Below are positions 36,201 through 43,199 of a stretch of DNA of 44,432 bases, piece after piece. The DNA comes from an uncultured Clostridia bacterium (GTDB taxonomy: Bacteria > Bacillota > Clostridia > TANB77 > CAG-508), in contig CANRSD010000014.1 in NCBI GenBank assembly GCA_947642355.1, forward strand, positions 1 to 44,432, given 5' to 3'. The translations under genes and the position numbers were made by a program. Position 1 is the first letter of the stretch, and every line of letters starts with the position of its first letter. The notes under the pieces are model-generated. The model searched no databases, was not told the DNA's origin, and worked only from the letters and a program-made list of their open reading frames with translations.

Positions 36201-39200
36201 GTTCTTCTTCACTTCTAGCCTTAGAAATCTCAAATATTTTTAATATTTCATCTTCTACTTTACATTCATTTAAATTATCAATTGCTTCTTGCTTATTTTC
36301 CGAAACACTAATTAAAAAATTAATACAAACTTTACCTTCTGGAACTAACCTTAAAACTTGTTTCATAGCTAATATTTTATTAATTGCATAATTTAAACTA
36401 TTAGTAAAATTTCTCGATTCCTTAATCATTATAGGCTCATCAAAAGATTGTCTTCCTAAATATTTCTCTTTATCAATTTCAAAACCTGTATCCACAATTT
36501 GTCCATTTTCTGTGTATAAAGTAGTAGCTAAATACATAATTTTCTTTAAATCTCTACTTTTTCTCTCAATTATTATATTATCATTTTCTTTCTTGAATTT
36601 TAAAAACATGCTACTAAATGCTGGATGAGCATACTCAGTGTCTTTTGTAGTTAAACTTGGGATAAAATCAAATGATACATCTAAAACCTCTTCGCTACTT
36701 CCCATATTTTCTATTTCTAAACGTCTAATTTCTACTGGCTTATTAGGATTTAATGTTACACTCATTGTAAGTTTAATACTACCCTCTTGCTTGATAAATT
36801 TAGCTTTATCTGTACTAAAAATAACTCTACAATTATCACTTAAATTAATTATTTTTTGAGTTTTCAAATTTTTAACATAAAAAAACATTCCTTGTTTCTG
36901 CTCATATCCAGGTTTATATTTATTTATAATAATATCTTTGTATTGGCTATATCCCTCTTGTTTATCATCTATTACAACTTTATAATCCTCATTTGAAATA
37001 ACATTATAATTCTTTTTAGAATTTTCTGTATTATTAATTACTTTTTCAATATATCCTGAAGCTTGTATATTTTTTGGTCTTTCAGGTCTTTCCTTTTTTT
37101 CTTTTGTAATAATCATATCTGTTGGCATCCTTTCTTGTAATAAAATCTCTACTGCTTCTATCTCTGGATTATTATTAAACCTTTTTTGAAGAATATTATC
37201 ATTTAATACATTATTTATTGAATTAAAAATAAGTCCTTGATGATGTGCCATATATGTTTTTACTACTGCATATTTTTCATCATCTTTTAATCTATTACTT
37301 GTATAATCTATTGCTTCATAAAAACCATATTCTCCATATCCTCCTGCCTTTTTTAACTCTTGAATATTCGATATAGCATCTAAATCTCCATCTTGTAGGG
37401 CCAAAAAAGTACTATATGGCGAAATAACTAAATCATACTCTAATCCTCTTTTTAATCCAAGCCATGGTATTCCAAATGCTTTATATTGATAATTAGAATT
37501 TAAATCTTTTAAATTAAATGCTGACTCTGAAATTCCCCAAGGAACTCCTAACCTTTGACAATATTCTTTTTGGCTTAATATAGCAAATTTACTTGATTCG
37601 TCAATTAGACTTCCTTTATATCTTTTTAAATTTAAATTTGGCATTAAATACTCAAACGCTGTACCTGTCCATGAAACTAATCCCTTATATCCTTTAAATA
37701 TAGTTATTGTTCTACTTAATGCATTCCAATGTTTTACAGGAACCTGCCTCTTAGCAATTGCTACAATACTTGCCTGTCTTGCTTCTGAAGCTAAGAAATC
37801 ATAATATGAATCTGTTAATTTATTTTCTTCTAAATTAAAACCAATTGAAAATAATTTATCTTTATTACTATATAAACTTGAAAAATCAGTATTATCAATT
37901 AAACCTTTTACATCTTCATATAATGCTAATGTTTCACTATCCTGCATATGCTCTTTTAAAAATTCTTTAACTATATATAAATATCCTACAAAATTCCCAC
38001 TATCCACTGTTGAAACATACATAGGCTTTAATGGCTCTAAAGTATCTAATTTGTACCAATTGTACAAGTGTCCATTCCATTTAGATAATATTTTTACAGT
38101 ATTTAAAACTTTTTTCAATAAATTTTTAGACTTTTCAAAATCAATAAAATTTAAATCATATGCAGATATTATAGATAAAAGTTCTAATCCAATATTTGTT
38201 GAAGACGTTCTATTTACTGTTTTTTCTTTTCTATCCTCTTGATAATTGTCACAAATTAAATAATTACTTTTTTCTGTTATATTATCTTCAAAAAATTTCC
38301 AAGTTTTAAAAGCAATATCTAATAAACCTTTTCTATCTTCAATATCAATAATCGACTTCTCTTCTTTTTCTTTACTTATAAAAAATACTATAACAGGTGC
38401 AATTATCCATAAAATACCAATCACTCTAAAAATTATATTTCCAAAAACAATTAATAAAGCTCCCAAAAAAACATTTATTATCATTTCTTTATAAACACTT
38501 AAAATATTATTTTTAGTTAGATTATCTCCGATCTTCAGCTGTAACCCATTCTAATAGTCTTTTCTTTTTTACCATTCTACAAATACTTCTAATACTTGCA
38601 TCTAAATTTTGATATGCTTCATATGGCAAAAATAAAATCTCAAGTAAAATTTTATAAAAGCTTAGAGTTACACCATTAATATCTTTAGAAAATTTCTTAT
38701 GAGAATATATTGCTCCTTGTACATTACTTTCCTTAAATATTACAAAATTTATTATGTCTAAAAAATACATAATAACAGCAGAAATTATAGATATCCCTAA
38801 AATAATAGAGCTTATTAACACATTACTTTTAAAAGTAAATAAAGAAACAATTATTCCCAAAGTACTAAATACTTTTATCATACTTCTTCTAAGATTATCA
38901 AAAATCTTAAATTTAGAAATCTCATTTAATCTTTTACTAAAAAGCCATCTTATAATCTGAAAATCTCCACGTACCCATCTATGATTTCTTTTTATATATG
39001 AAATATATTTAAGAGGATATCCGATCTAATAACATAACATCTGTAATTAATCCACATCGTAAAAAATTTCCTTCTAAAAGATCATGACTTAAAACTGTAT
39101 TTTCTGGTATTTCATTTTGTAAAATTTCATTATAAACATTTACATCATAAATACCTTTACCTGTAAAAATTCCTTCTTTAAAATAGTCTTGATAAATATC

Positions 39201-41259
39201 TGATATAGCATTTGTATAAAAATCTATACCACCACTAATACTATATAATTCAATAAATTTACTCTTTTTAGCTAGTCCTAAATCAAGACCTATACGAGGT
39301 TGCATAATCCCATATCCAGAAATTACTTTACCATCTTCTATTACTGGTATATTTAAAATATGACTCATAGCACCAATTAATTTTCCTGCTGAGTTTAAAG
39401 ATAAATTTGTATCAGAATCAAGTGTAATAATATATTTAAAATTAGGCATATTTTTTTTCTGATTTTCTATACTATTTACAGAAAATTTATTAGGAATAAT
39501 ACCTTTAATATACTCATTAAAAGTTACTAATAGTCCTCTTTTTCTTTCCCAGCCTATAAATTTTCCTTCTGACCCATTCCAACTTCTACTTCTATATAAA
39601 AAATGAAATCTTTCAAACCCATCTTTTTTATATTTTTCGTTTAATTTTTTTATAGCTGAAATTCCTTCTTGTTCTACTACTTTATCAAAGTCCATTTTTC
39701 TGTAATTTTCTTCTGAAACATCTCCGAAGAAGAGCAAAATACAAATTCTCATAAGGATTTGCTAAATAATATACTTCTAATTTTCTTATCATTTCTTGTA
39801 CTTTTTCTTTTGTTTTTAATATTGTTGGAATTACTACAAAAGTTACTTTTTCTTCTGGAATTTCTTCTTCATAATTCATTTTTGGTATAATAGTAGGTGA
39901 TTTAAATTTACTCATAAAATAATTCATAAATCTTATAATTATTTCTGAAATTGGTATCCACAATAAAATAAAAGATAATACACAAATCCATACACTTAAA
40001 CTACTAAAATAAATTATCATAGAAATCATAAAATTAAAAAACAAACTTATAGCAAAAAAACTTCCTATATATAATTTAGCCTTATAATTTTCATTTCTTT
40101 CATTTAATTTTCTATTTGTTAATAAAGATTTTAATTCTTCATATCCATCATCTATTAAATAATATCCAACATGTGCTCTTTTTTGTTTTAAAATTCCTTC
40201 TGAATTCTCATATCTTTTAGCAAGTTCTAAAGCTTTTTCAGCAATATATATTTCAGATATTTTAGTTTTCTTAGATAAATTCTCAATAATAGTTTTATAG
40301 TAATTTTTTGTCTCTTGATCCATGTTCTTATATACATTTATAGGATCTTTATTTAATATTCCTTCTGTGCCACTCATTTCTCCAAGCAATTCTGAAAAAT
40401 CAATTCTACTAATATCTTTTAAACTTTTAATTGCATTTCCAATAGTTATTTTTAAATTTGCTATATATAAATGTTCTTTTTGTATAACATCTGAAATAGT
40501 AAGCCCCATTTTTAAAACTTGTTCTTCTAATATTTCTTGATAAATCCCTGCATATTTTCCATATTTTTTTAATCTATAAGACATATATTCAATAAATGGA
40601 TACTTAAGTTCATTTTCAAAACTACTATTATAATTAATTTTATTAGTAAATATCCTTTTATTTATATCTTTTTGCTCAACTAATCTTTCTATCATCTCTT
40701 CAACTTTAAATCTTTGAATTTGAGAAGAAAAAATCCTTTCACAAACTTCTTTTATATGTCCAATTATTGCAATTTTTAAAAATACTCCAATATTTGCTAT
40801 TTCTTCTATTGTTAACATTTTATTTCTTTGGTAAGCTTCTAAACATGCATATACCGTCTCACTATCTATTTTGCAATCTGTATATGAAACTATTTCAGAC
40901 GCCAAAACATAGCTTCTTGCAAACCCCTCATATTTACCAGAAGCTATACCAACCATCTTAGAATATTTTTTTAAATTCAATTCTTTTCTAATAGTTTTTA
41001 CAATTTCTTCTACAATATAAAAATTATCTAAAATCCATTCTCCTGCTGAATGAATTTTAATTCCTAATTTTATATGCTCATTAAGTATTCTATAAGTTTC
41101 TAAAATAAATTTATAATTTTCATTTAAAGTAGGTATAGGATAAGTATTTTTATCAGAACTAATTTTTATATTATGCTCAACAGCTATTTTTTCCATATAT
41201 TTAATTAGTTGATTTCTATCTAATAATACTCCTGAAATATTTAAAGTTTTAAAAACCAT
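33255..41259 (-). CDS. Cyclic beta-1,2-glucan synthase (NdvB/ChvB-like), requiring four +1 recoding events
   Basis: An 8 kb gene encoding 2,666 residues if four in-frame CGG codons are skipped. Residues 1-390 are a helical region. Two membrane segments at about 395-450 precede the GT84 glucosyltransferase domain with LLGDVSEENYRK, ITLDSDTNLS (DSD at about 612-614) and RNHRWVRGDFQI (about 758-769). More membrane segments follow, then a Glycoamylase domain (LASEARQASIVAIAKRQVP, GKLVSWTGTAFEYLMP-like, WGISESAFN, MAHHQGL), a carbohydrate-binding region and a GH94 phosphorylase domain (GGAYGFRDQLQDCLG, HWWHEE, GDWNDGF, then DDGDILGS and CKIDSIAQSW). Size and order match the alphaproteobacterial enzymes. 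Shift sites are residues 512, 746, 910 and 2427; no other in-frame CGG occurs. It makes cyclic or linear beta-1,2-glucan at the membrane. Confidence 0.93.
33976..33978 (-). other. In-frame CGG +1 recoding site 4 (glucan synthase)
   Basis: CTT-C-GGA at residue 2427. It restores DDGDILGSIDSEECKIDSIAQSW, a conserved GH94-domain segment. The zero frame ends after two codons. Confidence 0.95.
38528..38530 (-). other. In-frame CGG +1 recoding site 3 (glucan synthase)
   Basis: GAT-C-GGA at residue 910, after LLEWVTAED, between the GT84 and Glycoamylase parts. The zero frame ends after one codon. Confidence 0.9.
39021..39023 (-). other. In-frame CGG +1 recoding site 2 (glucan synthase)
   Basis: GAT-C-GGA at residue 746, 11 residues before the conserved RNHRWVRGD motif. 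The zero frame ends after three codons. Confidence 0.93.
39724..39726 (-). other. In-frame CGG +1 recoding site 1 (glucan synthase)
   Basis: CTT-C-GGA at residue 512, in YFALL-GDVSEENY of the GT84 domain. The zero frame runs 12 codons to a stop. Confidence 0.93.
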
Positions 41260-41371
41260 TTAACTTCCCCTTTATTTAATCGTTTTTAAAACTATTTTTT
41301 GCTTTTTTTGTATATTTATTCATATTAATTAAATAAAAATCAATAATATGCATTTTTGAAATATTATAATA

Positions 41372-41404
41372 AAACTGCGCGCCAATTAAATTGGCACGCA
41401 GTTT
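41372..41404 (-). terminator. GC-rich terminator of the secreted orphan gene
   Basis: A 16-base stem AAACTGCGCGCCAATT / AATTGGCACGCAGTTT with one wobble and a one-base centre, followed by TATTAT on the minus strand. It is markedly more GC-rich than the other terminators here. Confidence 0.8.
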
Positions 41405-41440
41405 GTAGCACACTTTATTAATTTTTAAAATGGAAATAAA

Positions 41441-42220
41441 TTAAGGAATATAGATTTCTATAAATCCAAAATCTCCATTATAAATACCGTTGTTATAATT
41501 AACTATGACTTTATCCGTATAAACCACATATATAGACACATCTCCTGGCATCAAACTATGATTCCATAAAAGGTCATTTACAACTTCTTCACAATGTAAG
41601 ATGCCTTCCGTATTTGTACTTGAATATGGTACACAAAAAATGATTTCCCCATAATATCTAAATGGTTGTATATACTCATTTTCTGTACTCCATAAGTCTG
41701 TTATAATTATTGGTGTCTCTTCTGGCATAATAACAGTCACTTTATCTATAACTTCTTTGTCAAAAGAAGTTAAAAATCCATACAAATCTGTTTCTTGATT
41801 TGTAAATATATTCTCAACTTCTTTTTCATTCATAACAGGTGAAAGATTTTTTTCAATTTCTGACTTTTCATAACAAAAAGTCTCTTTCATTGAAAATGAA
41901 CTGTCCACATATACCTTACCAAGTGGACGAAAAAAATGCTCATCATTAAAGAATGCCTTATAGAAATCATCTTCTTCAGTATCTTTTAGAATATGATATA
42001 AAGATGCACAATTATGTAATCCTACGCAACCACACTCAGACCATTCTTCTTCATTTATATTTTCCCGAATCCATTTCTTATAAACTGAAAGTCTATAATC
42101 CTCACCCACTGTTAAATCATTTTCAAATAGTTGATTTTTTCTTTCTCCTTCTGCCACAACAGGTATAACTACTAATATTGCTAAAATTACAGCAACTGTT
42201 AAAGTTATTAATTTCCTCAT
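41441..42220 (-). CDS. Secreted protein of unknown function with an in-frame CGG
   Basis: About 259 residues from ATG at 42220; GGAGAGGAG about ten bases upstream favours this start over an ATG seven codons earlier. A clear signal peptide (MRKLITLTVAVILAILVVIPVVAEGE) is followed by an acidic domain with WSECGCVGLHNCASLYH and further Cys residues. I do not recognise the family. CGG occurs in frame at 42067-42065 (WIRENIN); skipping the C gives a stop within four codons, so this is not a +1 site. A GC-rich terminator follows. Under the unassigned-CGG hypothesis the protein would be truncated or stalled, so it is either recently acquired or shows that CGG can still be decoded. Confidence 0.75.
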   Translation of the reverse strand: MRKLITLTVAVILAILVVIPVVAEGERKNQLFENDLTVGEDYRLSVYKKWIRENINEEEWSECGCVGLHNCASLYHILKDTEEDDFYKAFFNDEHFFRPLGKVYVDSSFSMKETFCYEKSEIEKNLSPVMNEKEVENIFTNQETDLYGFLTSFDKEVIDKVTVIMPEETPIIITDLWSTENEYIQPFRYYGEIIFCVPYSSTNTEGILHCEEVVNDLLWNHSLMPGDVSIYVVYTDKVIVNYNNGIYNGDFGFIEIYIP

Positions 42221-42371
42221 TCTTTTGTATCTCCTCTCCAAAATAGATTTTTATATATACGCTAAAAATCAATATGTGTGCTAGATATTGATTATTAATT
42301 TTGAAAAATGAAAGGATTTTATTTATATTTTAAAGTTTTTTAATTATATCATAATTAACATAAAACTGCAA

Positions 42372-43081
42372 CTAATTAAAGTAATCCATTATCCCAGTAT
42401 AAATTCCCCAAGCGATTTTTTCTTGATACTCATCTTTTTGTAAATCTTCTGCTTCTTCAAAATTTGACAAAAAACCACATTCTACTGTGACTGTTGGAGC
42501 TTTTACATTATCCATAATATATTTTCCAGAAAGTTTTAAAATTTCTCTTTTATTTTCTTTTTGAATAGCATAATTTAAATTATTTTGAATATGTCCAGCT
42601 AAAAGCTTACTTTGTTCACTATTTTCCTGATAAAATGTTTGCCAACCATAATATTGACTTTGTTCTATTTTATTTAAGTGAACAGACACCAAAATATCTG
42701 CTTCTTCACTATTGGCAAGTTTTGCTCTATTTTTTAAATCTGAAACCTTCTTACTTTTTATACTTTCTTCGTCTGTATTATATATACCATTTTCATCTGA
42801 CCTAGTTAAAATAACAGTACTTCCACTTTGTTCTAATAACTTTTGTAATTTTAAAACAATTTTCAAATTAATTTCTTCTTCAGAAACCCCGATTACTGTT
42901 TATAGCTCCTCCATCTGGTTGACCGATGTCCTGCATCTAATATTATAGTATGTCCTGTAGCTGGAACACTTGATGTTGGAACAGTCTCTAAATTATTAGT
43001 ATTATTTAAAGATACACAAATAAAAGATACCATTAAAGCAGATATCAAAAAAACTATTCTCTTTTTGTTTAAAACAATCAT
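42372..43081 (-). CDS. cwlD: CwlD-type N-acetylmuramoyl-L-alanine amidase, requiring two +1 recoding events
   Basis: A zinc amidase (Amidase_3) that makes muramic-delta-lactam in spore cortex, needed for germination; 235 residues if recoded. An N-terminal membrane anchor (about residues 8-25) precedes the catalytic domain: IILDAGHG-QPDGGAINSN-GVSEEEINLKI, LKNRAKLANSEEADILVSVHLN, GWQTFYQENSEQSKLLA and APTVTVECGFLSNFEEAEDL. His52, just before the first shift, is a zinc ligand; the Glu in TVECGF is the second conserved acid. CGG at 42925-42923 and again at 42891-42889, only 11 codons apart, must both be skipped. Length and motifs then match CwlD along the whole protein. Confidence 0.93.
42889..42891 (-). 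other. In-frame CGG +1 recoding site 2 (cwlD)
   Basis: AAT-C-GGG at residue 64. It is the only site followed by GGG. It joins INSN-GVSEEEINL. Confidence 0.92.
42923..42925 (-). other. In-frame CGG +1 recoding site 1 (cwlD)
   Basis: CAT-C-GGT at residue 53, immediately after the zinc-ligand His in the invariant DAGHG motif. The zero frame ends nine codons later. Confidence 0.95.
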
Positions 43082-43161
43082 AAAAACTCTCCTATATTAT
43101 TAAAATATATTCTATTTTATTCATATGGATTAGTGAATATAACTACTACCTTTAAATAAAA

Positions 43162-43190
43162 AATAAGTTACACTAATAGCATAACTTATT
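43162..43190 (-). terminator. Terminator after the glycine-rich surface protein gene
   Basis: Stem AATAAGTTA (43162-43170) / TAACTTATT (43182-43190), followed by a T-rich tract on the minus strand. Confidence 0.75.
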
Positions 43191-43199
43191 TCATAGAAA

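Noticed and set aside
42242-42371. Feature between the secreted orphan and cwlD
   Set aside because: AT-rich spacer with no convincing hairpin, promoter or open frame.
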